In this document: positions 1 through 8,374 of the stretch, in pieces | Layout of the letters: each line of letters opens with the position of its first letter | Position numbering within the stretch: position 1 is the stretch's first letter | NCBI GenBank assembly: GCA_964462295.1 | Contig: CAYWXH010000017.1 | Coordinates: 1 to 33,331, forward strand | Reading direction: 5' to 3' | DNA: 33,331 nucleotides | Origin: JALVIU01 sp964462295 | Lineage (GTDB): Bacteria > Atribacterota > JALVIU01 | Translations under genes and position numbers: made by a program | The notes under the pieces: model-generated | The model's input: the letters and a program-made list of their open reading frames with translations, nothing else | Databases searched by the model: none | Told to the model about the DNA's origin: nothing

Positions 1-8
1 TTCCTCCT
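1..8 (-). promoter_or_regulatory. Ribosome-binding site of a divergent gene beyond the left edge
   Basis: Read on the minus strand, the first bases are AGGAGGAA, a strong Shine-Dalgarno core with the window edge just where a start codon would follow. This suggests a minus-strand gene beginning just outside the window, divergent from cheB. No coding sequence of it is visible, so this is inference from one motif. Confidence 0.4.
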
Positions 9-73
9 GTGGTGTATAATAGAATTAATTTAATTGGCACCTAAAAAGTTAAAAATTACCGGTTTGATTTTGT

Positions 74-132
74 AAATTATTATGTTACAATATTAAATTA
101 TTATGTTATAATATATAGAAAGTTATAATATA
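74..132 (+). promoter_or_regulatory. cheB operon promoter inside a 21-bp tandem repeat
   Basis: An extended -10 box, TGTTATAAT (TATAAT at 107-112), lies 17 bases downstream of a weak -35, GTTACA (84-89). The region is built of a 21-base direct repeat, 74-94 and 95-115, differing at two positions. A further copy of its core GTTATAATATA lies at 122-132. A 21-base period is two helical turns, which suits an operator, but the repeat also recreates promoter-like sequence, so it could be only a duplicated promoter. The transcript would start near 119 and carry cheB and the six genes behind it. Confidence 0.5.
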
Positions 133-154
133 AAGAAAAAATAGGGAGTAGTAT

Positions 155-1219
155 ATGATTAGTGTCCTTGTTGTGGATGACTCTCCTTTAGTAAGAAAGA
201 TAATAACTCAAATTCTTCAAAAAGACCCTCTTATAAATGTATTGGGAAGTGCAAGAGATGGAGAGGAGGCACTTCGTAAGATTTCTACATTTAAACCTGA
301 TGTTATTACCCTTGATATTGATATGCCAAAATTAAGTGGTTTAGATGTATTGAGGGAATTGGCAAAAAATAAAGAACTTTCAAACACAGAGGTGATTGTA
401 CTTAGCTATCTTACTACTGAAGGGGCAGAGACTACACTTCGTGCTATTGAGTTAGGTGCCTTTGACTATGTCCCTAAACCAGACGGAAAATCTACCTCCT
501 TTGAATTAGAAAGAGTAGAAGAAGAACTTCTAAAAAAGGTTAAAGCTGCGTACCTGTATAAAGGAAGCAAAAAGATACGACACAGAAAGACCCTATTGAG
601 CTATGAAAGGGCAAAAACTGTAGATAAGGGTAAGCTGGAACTTAAAAAAATAGTGGTTATAGGTATATCTACAGGTGGTCCAGCTACGATTAAAGATGTA
701 GTTCCAAGACTTGGTGTGGGTAACTATGCAGTCCTTATAGTGCAGCATATACCTGAGAGCTTTTCATCCCTTTACGCAAGAAGACTGAATGAAATCTCTA
801 AACTCACTGTAGTGGAAGGCAAGACAGGGATGTTACTAGAACCTGGAAATGCGTATGTGGCGAAGGGTGGTCATCAGATGTTTTTAGAAAAAAGAGATGG
901 AAAGGTTATTATAAGGATAAGTAAAGCGCCAAAGACTTTATATACACCTAATGTAAATCTTACTATGGAGAGTGCACTTAAAATCTTTGGCGGAAAAAAT
1001 ACTATTGGAGTGGTAATGACTGGTCTGGGAGATGATGGCGCAGAGGCTATAAAAAAGATTAGAGAGGCTGGTGGTATTACCATAGCAGAGGATGAAAAGA
1101 CAGCCATTGCTTACAGTATGCCAAAGGAAGCGGTAAGAAAAGGTGGTGCCCAAATAGTGGCACCAAGCTATGAGATACCTATGAAAATAATAGAGGCTAT
1201 TGAAGGAGGGAAAAAGTGA
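155..1219 (+). CDS. cheB: Chemotaxis response regulator protein-glutamate methylesterase CheB
   Basis: CheB removes methyl groups from, and deamidates, glutamates of methyl-accepting chemotaxis proteins, resetting receptor sensitivity in the cytoplasm when its receiver is phosphorylated by CheA. The 354 residues have the normal architecture. The receiver is at about 1-125 (acidic D8/D9, phospho-acceptor D54 in TLDIDMP, K108), followed by a linker and the esterase domain at about 165-350. The catalytic serine is S172 in GISTGGP, the histidine H198 in VQHIP, and the aspartate D294 in GLGDDG. The ATG is preceded by GGGAG at 144-148. It is the first gene of a long operon and overlaps the next gene by four bases. 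No cheA, cheR or cheW is in the window, so it is separated from a main chemotaxis cluster, although an MCP lies at 13534-15966. Confidence 0.95.
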   Translation: MISVLVVDDSPLVRKIITQILQKDPLINVLGSARDGEEALRKISTFKPDVITLDIDMPKLSGLDVLRELAKNKELSNTEVIVLSYLTTEGAETTLRAIELGAFDYVPKPDGKSTSFELERVEEELLKKVKAAYLYKGSKKIRHRKTLLSYERAKTVDKGKLELKKIVVIGISTGGPATIKDVVPRLGVGNYAVLIVQHIPESFSSLYARRLNEISKLTVVEGKTGMLLEPGNAYVAKGGHQMFLEKRDGKVIIRISKAPKTLYTPNVNLTMESALKIFGGKNTIGVVMTGLGDDGAEAIKKIREAGGITIAEDEKTAIAYSMPKEAVRKGGAQIVAPSYEIPMKIIEAIEGGKK

Positions 1220-2034
1220 AAAAAGCTATAGTGCTTTCTACTTCTGATGCAGCATTTAGTGCCCTTTCTTTCAAAGGAGATCTTATAGATGGGATAAAAA
1301 TGGCTAAAGAGTTAGGCTATGATGGTGTGGAAATTGCTATAAGAGACCCAAGAGTGGTAGACCCACTGCAGATAAAAAAGATAGCAGATGAAAATAAGAT
1401 AAAAATTGTAGCAATAGGAACAGGTCAGGCATACAATCAGGAAGGTCTATATATGACATCACCAGATGAGGATGTAAGAAAAAAGACCATAGAAAGACTA
1501 ATGCTTCAGATAGATTTTGCCTCTTATTTTGGTGCCCATCTTATAATAGGATTAATTAGGGGAAGTATAGAGGGTATATCTTATGAAGAAGGTGTCAGAT
1601 TATTTATAGAAGGACTTAAAGATATAGGAGGATATGCAAGAGAAAAGGGGATAAAAATTGTTATTGAGCCTATAAATAGATATGAACTTAATTTTATAAA
1701 TTGTGTAGATGATGCACTTCCTATCTTGGATAAGGTAAGTATGTCCCATGTTGGGCTTTTGCTAGATACATTCCATATGAATATAGAAGAGCCTATAATA
1801 GAGGAAAGTGTTAAAAAGGCAGGAGATAATATACTTCATTTTCATGTGGCAGATAGCAATAGGTGGCCTCCTGGATATGGTCATCTTGATTTTGAAAGTA
1901 TTTTTAGTGCACTGTTTTCCACAGGGTATAATGGTTATGTATCAGGAGAAATGCTTCCAAAGCCTACACCTTATGAGAGTATGAGAAAAACGATAGAATA
2001 TCTTAATAATATGTCAAGAAAACTACATATATAG
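1216..2034 (+). CDS. Sugar phosphate isomerase/epimerase family protein (TIM barrel)
   Basis: This 272-residue protein belongs to the AP-endonuclease-2-like TIM-barrel superfamily, which includes xylose isomerase-like sugar epimerases, hydroxypyruvate isomerase and inosose dehydratase. The usual metal-binding set is visible: E151 in VIEPINRYE, D184 in LLDTFHMN, H210 in HFHVADSN and E245 in SGEML. Together they suggest a divalent-metal-dependent keto-sugar isomerase or epimerase. The substrate cannot be read from the sequence. The GTG start overlaps the cheB stop (GTGA) and is preceded by GGAGG at 1205-1209, so translation is coupled to cheB. A carbohydrate enzyme inside a signalling operon is unexpected. 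The family assignment is secure; the exact reaction is not. Confidence 0.85.
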   Translation: MKKAIVLSTSDAAFSALSFKGDLIDGIKMAKELGYDGVEIAIRDPRVVDPLQIKKIADENKIKIVAIGTGQAYNQEGLYMTSPDEDVRKKTIERLMLQIDFASYFGAHLIIGLIRGSIEGISYEEGVRLFIEGLKDIGGYAREKGIKIVIEPINRYELNFINCVDDALPILDKVSMSHVGLLLDTFHMNIEEPIIEESVKKAGDNILHFHVADSNRWPPGYGHLDFESIFSALFSTGYNGYVSGEMLPKPTPYESMRKTIEYLNNMSRKLHI

Positions 2035-2041
2035 TTGTATT

Positions 2042-3526
2042 ATGATGAAAAAAACTCGTGTAAGACAAATTAAAAAGATTGTATACGATATTTTAGAAAA
2101 TCCGGATTACAGATTTAGACATGCAATAGATATAGTAATTATTGTGTTGATATTATCATCTATTGTATCTTATCTTTGGGAACTTTCTCTCCCTGAAAAT
2201 AGTTATTATATATCCTTTTTTGAGGTTTTAAATAACTATTTTCTTATCTTATTTATCTTTGAGTATTTACTTAGATTTTGGGTCTCTTCTGACTTTTTTG
2301 ATGATATAAGATTTAAATATAAAAAAGAGGGAAAACCTTTTAGGGTGGCCTTGCTATATGCTTTAGGCAATAAAATAGCATGGATGTTGACCCCTGCAAG
2401 TATATTGGATCTTATGGGAATTATTCCATTTCTGCGTATCTCGAGGATGTTTAGAATTTTCCGTATATTTCGTATATTTAGATTGGCACGATTTGCAATG
2501 ACATCAAATATTTATATAAATGTATTTAGAAAGAGGGCAATAGAGATAGGCTTTTTATTTCTCATCTCTTCTTTTATCATCATCTTTTCTGCTGTCATGG
2601 TCTTTACTGTAGAGCGTACAGCGGGAAACAGTCAGTTTGCCTCTTTGAAAGATGCCCTCTGGTGGAGTGTGGTTACCCTTACAACAGTAGGATATGGGGA
2701 TAAGTATCCTGTAACTACACTTGGCAGATTTTTTGCATCTGTTATAATGTTTATGGGGGTGGGTATTATTGCACTTCCCGCAGGTATCATAGGTTCTGCC
2801 CTAACGGAAGAGTTTAAAAATATAAAGGAGGGAAAGGTAAAGCTTAGAAAAATGAAAGATCATATCCTTATACTTGGTTGGAATTCCTCAGCACCACGAA
2901 TTATTGATGAATTAGATAAAAGAGGGGCACTTTACAAAAGAAAAGTTGTGGTCCTTACCTCTGGAGAGGAGGTAGATGATGAGAGGATAATATATAAAAA
3001 AGGTGATCCTTCCAAAGAAAATGATTTAATAGATTCAGGAGTAGGGGAAGCTTATATGATAGTGATTTTATCAGAGGACATTGTTGGAAATGCTAGAAAT
3101 CCAGATGCTGTTTCCATGATAACTGCTATGCTTGCGAAAACTTTGAATCCTATTGCACATATTATAGTGGAAATAATAGACCCTCAGAATGCAGAGCTGT
3201 TAGAGAAAAATCTCTATGGTGTAGAAATTATCTATAGAGAAGAGATCTCTGTACAGATGATTGTAAATTCTATTTGTACACCTGGTGCGGGAAAGATTAT
3301 AACAACACTTTTGAATTATAATTATGCAAATATATATGAGACCCCAGTAAAACAGTTGGGAGATTTTTCTACTTTCGGAGATATTTATAAGATTTTAGGG
3401 CAAGACAAGCAAATAATACCTTTAGGTATAATAGATAGTGGAGGGTATGTGGTCAATCCTCCACGGGAATACCCTATAGAGGAAGATGCCAGATTGGTAT
3501 ATATATCAGAAAAGGAGCTAGTATAA
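2042..3526 (+). CDS. Voltage-gated potassium channel with C-terminal RCK/TrkA domain
   Basis: A six-transmembrane K+ channel of 494 residues. S1 begins near residue 28. S4 carries seven arginines at every third position (R132, 135, 138, 141, 144, 147, 150). S5 is at about 168-190. The selectivity filter TTVGYGD is at 214-220, and S6 at about 228-253. From about 273 a cytosolic RCK (TrkA-N-like) domain begins with HILILGWN, and a TrkA-C-like segment fills about 430-494. Such channels set membrane potential or K+ flux under voltage plus ligand (nucleotide, Ca2+ or K+) control. The start is preceded by no convincing Shine-Dalgarno site; ATG at 2045 is an equal alternative. It lies 7 bases after the isomerase gene and 2 bases before the kinase gene, so the operon membership is clear. 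Confidence 0.93.
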   Translation: MMKKTRVRQIKKIVYDILENPDYRFRHAIDIVIIVLILSSIVSYLWELSLPENSYYISFFEVLNNYFLILFIFEYLLRFWVSSDFFDDIRFKYKKEGKPFRVALLYALGNKIAWMLTPASILDLMGIIPFLRISRMFRIFRIFRIFRLARFAMTSNIYINVFRKRAIEIGFLFLISSFIIIFSAVMVFTVERTAGNSQFASLKDALWWSVVTLTTVGYGDKYPVTTLGRFFASVIMFMGVGIIALPAGIIGSALTEEFKNIKEGKVKLRKMKDHILILGWNSSAPRIIDELDKRGALYKRKVVVLTSGEEVDDERIIYKKGDPSKENDLIDSGVGEAYMIVILSEDIVGNARNPDAVSMITAMLAKTLNPIAHIIVEIIDPQNAELLEKNLYGVEIIYREEISVQMIVNSICTPGAGKIITTLLNYNYANIYETPVKQLGDFSTFGDIYKILGQDKQIIPLGIIDSGGYVVNPPREYPIEEDARLVYISEKELV

Positions 3527-3528
3527 GA

Positions 3529-5985
3529 TTGAAAAAAGTTTTTTTAAGTTATTTTCCTAAAAAAGAGGCACTAAAGAGTGATATTTTTAAAAAGATACTC
3601 CTTTCGTTTTTATATATAGTAACCATACTTTTTCTTGTGTTTAGTGTATATTTTTATTTTCGGATATACAAAAAAGAGGTTTTTGATTTTGAAAAAAGGG
3701 TAGAAAGAGATTCTTTTTTTACATCTAAACTATTGGAAGGTGCATTTTTTGAAGCAGCACAAGATGTATATTATCTGAAAAATGATCCGCTATTCTTGAA
3801 AACCCTTTTTTCTTCAAAAGATACCCTTGCAGAGGCAATCTCCACTTTTTTTAAAAAGAGAGAAACTTTCTTTAGGAACAAGTCTTTTTTCGAAGACCTT
3901 ATTATAGAAAAAGGAGGGGCGCTAGTCCTTATTTACGATTTTGATAATAAAAACTTCAAAAATCCTAAGGATATAGACATAAAAGATATATGTAAAGGAA
4001 CGACAGAAGAAAGAGATGGCATATCTCTTATCTGTCCAAAAAATTATAAAAGGAATGATGGGTCAATTTTTTATCATTTTTCTGTAGAGAATTACGATAT
4101 ATACTTAAGGTTGCCCCTAAAGAGGCTTATTTCTTTACTATTAAAATATAAAAATTATTTTAAGGGAGATGAGTTTATCTTTACCAGAGATGGGAATCTT
4201 ATATATGCCTCAAATAAAAAGATCGATAGATTTAAATGGAACAAGATAAAAAATACTGTAAGATCATCTGATAGTATAAAATTGGAAAGAAGATCTCTTT
4301 CCCTTGTTGTGTATGTACCTTTTATGGTTAGACCTTTTAAAACCTCTTTTGTCCTTGTTAAAGATATTCCTATATATGTAGTGTTTAAAACAAGTGAATA
4401 TAATATTGTTGTATTAATGCTTCTTATTATTACTATACTTTTAAGTATTATATTTTCCAATCTTATCCTTAAACAGATCATAGTTCCTCTTCAGATTTTA
4501 AAAGAGACAGTTGTAAAGGTGGCACAAGGAGATTTTAGGGGATCTGTAAATCTTAATACAGGGGATGAGTTTGAAGAGCTTGCAAATGCCGTTAATGTTA
4601 TGATAAGAAGGATTGAAGACTTATACACAAATCTTGAAGAAAAAGTGAAGGAGAGGACAGAGGAACTTGAAAGACAGAAATATAGATTGAAAAAACTTTA
4701 TGAGTTGAGTTTTATATTCTTTAGAGACAAAGATGAGATGTTGCAGACACTCCTTTCTAGCCTTATTGAAATTTTAGATGTAGAGATTGTCTCTGTAAGT
4801 TATAAAACAAAGAAAGGATGGAGATTTTTGGGTTTTGTAGATAGAGAAAATAAAGCAATACATAGAGCTCATGACCCTGCTAACCGGGATCTAAAATTTG
4901 ATGAAACGGTATATTCTACTCAAAAACCGCTTATAATAAGTGATACATTAGCAGATGAGAAGTGGAAAGGACTCTTTGCCACAACACAGATACGTTCATA
5001 TATGGGTGTCCCTATATCTGTAAGTGGAAGTATATATGGAGTGTTAAGTGTTATAAATAGATTCCCTTATGAGTTCTCTCCTCAAGACCTTGAAGTGGTC
5101 TCTCTATTTAGCCAGAGAATATCTTACTTCCTTGAAGCTGAATTGTGGGAGAAAAGAATTATTGAAAAACAGAAGGAATTAGAAGAATTAAATAATCTTT
5201 TATATATGAAAAATCTTGAACTTGAGAGATTGGCAGAAGACCTAAAGAGGGCAAATAAGGCAAAGAGTGATTTCCTTGCAAATGTCTCACATGAACTAAG
5301 GACACCCCTTAATGCTATTTTGGGTTTTTCTGAGGTCCTTTTGGAGGGTTATTTTGGAACGTTAAATGAAAAACAAAAAGAATATGTAAAAGATATACTA
5401 GAAAGTGGAGAACACCTTTTAAGCCTTATTAATGATATACTTGATCTTTCTAAGATTGAGGCAGGAAAAGAAGAACTGCACTTTGTTAAAGTAGATTTAT
5501 ATAAGATAATAGAGGCATCCCTTATCCTCATAAAGGAAAAAACTGTAAAACATGCAATAGAGGTCAAGGTTTATCATGATGATAAGATAAAAGAGATAGT
5601 AGCAGATGAGCTTAAATTAAAACAGGTACTTTTTAATCTTTTATCTAATGCGGTGAAATTTACCCCTGATGGTGGTAAGATAGGTATAGTAACAAGGGAA
5701 TTGGATGATTGGTATAGGATATCTGTATGGGATACGGGGATAGGAATAAAAAAAGAGGATATGAAAAAACTGTTTAAGGAATTTTCTCAAGTGGAAAATC
5801 CTTTTACAAAAAAATATAAAGGAACAGGTCTTGGGCTCGCATTGTCTAAAAGACTTATAGAGATGCATGGGGGATTTATAAAGGTGGTAAGTGTCTATAA
5901 AAAAGGTACCACCTTCAGTGTGTTTATACCAAAAAATTTGAAAGAGAGTGTAGAGGAAGATGAAAAAGATACTGGTAGTGGATGA
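3529..5985 (+). CDS. Membrane sensor histidine kinase (periplasmic sensor-HAMP-GAF-HisKA-HATPase)
   Basis: An 818-residue sensor kinase. Transmembrane helices at about 22-44 and 292-314 flank an extracytoplasmic domain of about 245 residues, which may be Cache-like but is not diagnosed. HAMP follows at about 315-366, a coiled coil to about 390, GAF at about 395-540, a second coiled coil, HisKA with phospho-acceptor H588 in NVSHELRTP, and HATPase_c with N707, DTGIGI at 735-740 and GTGLGL at 765-770. It would autophosphorylate and pass phosphate to the receivers encoded immediately downstream. The start is TTG, supported by GGAG at 3514-3517 and by an N-terminal helix that fits. The 3' end overlaps the next gene by 26 bases, so its last residues come from DNA that also encodes the next protein's receiver motif. 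Confidence 0.93.
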   Translation: MKKVFLSYFPKKEALKSDIFKKILLSFLYIVTILFLVFSVYFYFRIYKKEVFDFEKRVERDSFFTSKLLEGAFFEAAQDVYYLKNDPLFLKTLFSSKDTLAEAISTFFKKRETFFRNKSFFEDLIIEKGGALVLIYDFDNKNFKNPKDIDIKDICKGTTEERDGISLICPKNYKRNDGSIFYHFSVENYDIYLRLPLKRLISLLLKYKNYFKGDEFIFTRDGNLIYASNKKIDRFKWNKIKNTVRSSDSIKLERRSLSLVVYVPFMVRPFKTSFVLVKDIPIYVVFKTSEYNIVVLMLLIITILLSIIFSNLILKQIIVPLQILKETVVKVAQGDFRGSVNLNTGDEFEELANAVNVMIRRIEDLYTNLEEKVKERTEELERQKYRLKKLYELSFIFFRDKDEMLQTLLSSLIEILDVEIVSVSYKTKKGWRFLGFVDRENKAIHRAHDPANRDLKFDETVYSTQKPLIISDTLADEKWKGLFATTQIRSYMGVPISVSGSIYGVLSVINRFPYEFSPQDLEVVSLFSQRISYFLEAELWEKRIIEKQKELEELNNLLYMKNLELERLAEDLKRANKAKSDFLANVSHELRTPLNAILGFSEVLLEGYFGTLNEKQKEYVKDILESGEHLLSLINDILDLSKIEAGKEELHFVKVDLYKIIEASLILIKEKTVKHAIEVKVYHDDKIKEIVADELKLKQVLFNLLSNAVKFTPDGGKIGIVTRELDDWYRISVWDTGIGIKKEDMKKLFKEFSQVENPFTKKYKGTGLGLALSKRLIEMHGGFIKVVSVYKKGTTFSVFIPKNLKESVEEDEKDTGSG

Positions 5986-6349
5986 TAATCCTTTAAATCT
6001 AAAACTTATAAAGACTATTTTGACTGTGAAAGGTTTTAATGTAATTGCAGTTGAAAATCCTGAGGCAGTTCTTGGTGTACTTGATGAGATAGAGCCTGAT
6101 CTTATTTTTCTTGATATCCAAATGCCAAAACTCGATGGGATTACACTTCTTGGAAAAATAAGAGAAAAATTTAGTAAGGATATGGCACCTGTAATTGCAC
6201 TTACTGCATATGCGATGAGAGGAGATAAGGAAAAATTTTTAGAGGCAGGATTTGATGATTATATCGAAAAACCTATAGATATAAAAAATTTTTTGAAAAA
6301 GGTGGAGGACTACATTGAGAATAAAACCAAAGATTCTGATAGTGGATGA
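5960..6349 (+). CDS. Stand-alone response regulator receiver protein (DivK/CheY-like)
   Basis: A single receiver domain of 129 residues with no output domain: acidic pair D8/D9 in LVVDDN, phospho-acceptor D52 in FLDIQMP, T82 in ALTAYAM, and K104 in IEKPID. The IEKPI ending resembles receivers that act in phosphorelays or as diffusible partners such as DivK. It starts inside the kinase gene (26-base overlap) and ends inside the next gene (35-base overlap), so all three are translationally coupled. It is probably the direct partner of the upstream kinase, either an intermediate or a sink competing with the HD-GYP regulator. The pairing is inferred from position. Confidence 0.93.
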   Translation: MKKILVVDDNPLNLKLIKTILTVKGFNVIAVENPEAVLGVLDEIEPDLIFLDIQMPKLDGITLLGKIREKFSKDMAPVIALTAYAMRGDKEKFLEAGFDDYIEKPIDIKNFLKKVEDYIENKTKDSDSG

Positions 6350-7376
6350 TGAAAAGTTAAATGTAGACCTTATAGAGGCCTTTTTGCTTCCATATGGATA
6401 TGAGATTTACAAGGCCTACAATGGTGATGATGCTCTAGAAATTATATTTAAGGAAGAGCCGGATATTGTACTTCTTGATGTTATGATGCCGGGAAAGAAT
6501 GGCTTTGAAGTAACAGAGATAATAAAAAATACACCAAAAACTCTTGATATACCTGTACTTTTAGTGACAGCTTTATCTGATAGAGAATCTAGAATAAGGG
6601 GGGTAGAGGTAGGTGCAGATGATTTTATCTCCAAGCCTATAGATAAGACCCTACTCCTTGCCCGTGTAAGGTCTTTGCTTAAGGTCAGGGCATTTAATAT
6701 GCTTCAGAAGGAATACAGGAGGAATCTTGAAACAGAGGTAAAAAAATTGACACAGGAAATTCAGGCAACCTATGAAAAGCTGAAAAAGGCATATCAAGAC
6801 ACTATATATAGACTATCCCTTGCAGCAGAGTTTAAAGATGAAGATACATATAATCATATAAAAAGGGTAGGGTATATGGCAGGAGAGCTAAGTAAAACAT
6901 TAGGACTTAGTAAGGAGAAACAGGAGCTTATATTCCTTACTGCCCCTATGCATGATATAGGAAAAATTGGTATTCCTGATGAAATTTTATTTAAACCTGG
7001 AAAACTTACAAAGGAAGAGTTTGAGGTGATGAAACAACATACAGTAATTGGTGCAAAAATTTTGGGTGGTTCAAATGTTGACTATCTGGAGACAGGAGCA
7101 ATTATAGCACTTAATCATCATGAAAAATTCGATGGGTCAGGATATCCAAATGGATTAGTAGGAAAGGATATTCCTATAGAGGGAAGGATAGTTGCTATAG
7201 TGGATGTATTTGATGCACTTACAAGCAAAAGACCTTATAAGGAACCTTTCCCTGTCGATAAATCTCTTAAGATAATACTTGATTCCCGTGGCACACACTT
7301 TGATCCTGAAATTACAGATGCCTTTTTTGATATAAAAGATAAGATTCTTGAAATAAAGGAGCAATTTAAAGATTGA
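6315..7376 (+). CDS. Response regulator with HD-GYP domain (c-di-GMP phosphodiesterase, RpfG-like)
   Basis: A 353-residue two-domain regulator. The receiver is at about 5-125, with D11/D12, phospho-acceptor D55 in LLDVMMP, T85 and K107. A helical linker at about 130-165 leads to an HD-GYP domain. The catalytic signatures are intact: H181 in NHIKRV, H213-D214 in MHDIGKIG, H268-H269-E270, the GYP triplet G276-Y277-P278 in GSGYPNG, and D297 in IVDVFDALTSKRPY. Members hydrolyse cyclic di-GMP, often fully to GMP, and phosphorylation is expected to switch the activity. The TTG start is set by the strong site GGTGGAGG at 6301-6308. It overlaps the previous gene by 35 bases and the next by 4. No GGDEF cyclase is in the window. 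Confidence 0.94.
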   Translation: MRIKPKILIVDDEKLNVDLIEAFLLPYGYEIYKAYNGDDALEIIFKEEPDIVLLDVMMPGKNGFEVTEIIKNTPKTLDIPVLLVTALSDRESRIRGVEVGADDFISKPIDKTLLLARVRSLLKVRAFNMLQKEYRRNLETEVKKLTQEIQATYEKLKKAYQDTIYRLSLAAEFKDEDTYNHIKRVGYMAGELSKTLGLSKEKQELIFLTAPMHDIGKIGIPDEILFKPGKLTKEEFEVMKQHTVIGAKILGGSNVDYLETGAIIALNHHEKFDGSGYPNGLVGKDIPIEGRIVAIVDVFDALTSKRPYKEPFPVDKSLKIILDSRGTHFDPEITDAFFDIKDKILEIKEQFKD

Positions 7377-8356
7377 GGATCTTTTTAGACCCATGGGATA
7401 GTGAATATACGGTTTTTTTCCAAGTAGAAGAGGAACAAGAATTAAAAGATATAAAATTAGATGTAGAACTGCCAAAGGAGAGTTGGCACCCTATTAGAGT
7501 TAGAGAGACTTATCCTATCTCTGAAGTAATGTTTTTAGATGGGGTAAGGAGAATGCATCAAAGAGTAGTAATTGAAAAAGATGGGGAGATATTTTACGGT
7601 GGATTTGGTACATATGTAGCAGGTGCCTTAAAACTTGTAAAGGGGCAGATGAATGATATGTCTTCCTCTCTTTTAGAAGTTTCTATAAAAAGGACCCTCA
7701 TCCTACCCGAAAAGATTGGACTTTCTTCCAAAGAATTTGATCTACCAGGGCTCCCTTTTCCGGTAGAGGTTAAATATATAAAAGACAATGAACCCCAGGC
7801 CCCCCTTAAAAAACTCCAAGACCTTATGAGAACAGAAGAGGTAACCCTTGCCGATTATTTATTGTCATTTTCTGAATATAGAAAGATTCCCTTAGTGGTC
7901 GATGGAACTCTATACTTTTCATGGAAAAATGCGAAAGTTTTAGGATTTATAAAGAGCCTTCATAATCTTTATCTACCTTATGAGCTACTTTCTATGGTTA
8001 TGGATCTTAAGGAGGGGGAAAGGACACCCATTTTTCTCATATCATTTAAAAATAGAGAGCTTACACAAAAGTATAGTTGGTTTCTCAGACTAAAGTCTAT
8101 AGGAGAAAAAGAGTTCCCATATGCGGGTATTGTAAGGATAGAGACCCCAGGTCTTATGGAAAGAGATAAGGTTTTTTCTCTTGCAGATTGGTCCCTCTCT
8201 TTATCTTTCTTTATATCAGATAGGATGAGAGATAAGAGATCACCTCAGAACCTTCTACCCGTAGGAGTCTTAGAAAAAGAGCTTAAAAAAAGAATAGGAA
8301 ACGAGTATCTTATAGCTCAAAGGATCAGGGTATTTTTGGAAAAGGAAATTTTCTAA
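7373..8356 (+). CDS. NurA-domain-like protein (possible nuclease), last gene of the signalling operon
   Basis: No close relative is recalled for this 327-residue protein, but its pattern of motifs resembles the NurA 5'-3' nuclease domain. It has an N-terminal aspartate in VMFLDGVRR (D56), a second in PLVVDGTLYF (D177), a lysine in GFIKSLH (K194), and a C-terminal RIETPG (R255, E257) followed by SPQNLLP. These match the order DG(S)R, DG-L, G-K and R-E-P seen in NurA. NurA proteins normally work with the HerA ATPase in DNA end resection; no herA is nearby. The TTG start overlaps the HD-GYP stop (TTGA) and has AAGGAG at 7356-7361. It has no signal peptide or membrane segment. The coding call is firm; the NurA assignment is motif-based and moderate. 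Confidence 0.62.
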   Translation: MRIFLDPWDSEYTVFFQVEEEQELKDIKLDVELPKESWHPIRVRETYPISEVMFLDGVRRMHQRVVIEKDGEIFYGGFGTYVAGALKLVKGQMNDMSSSLLEVSIKRTLILPEKIGLSSKEFDLPGLPFPVEVKYIKDNEPQAPLKKLQDLMRTEEVTLADYLLSFSEYRKIPLVVDGTLYFSWKNAKVLGFIKSLHNLYLPYELLSMVMDLKEGERTPIFLISFKNRELTQKYSWFLRLKSIGEKEFPYAGIVRIETPGLMERDKVFSLADWSLSLSFFISDRMRDKRSPQNLLPVGVLEKELKKRIGNEYLIAQRIRVFLEKEIF

Positions 8357-8374
8357 AAATTTTTAATTTACCCC

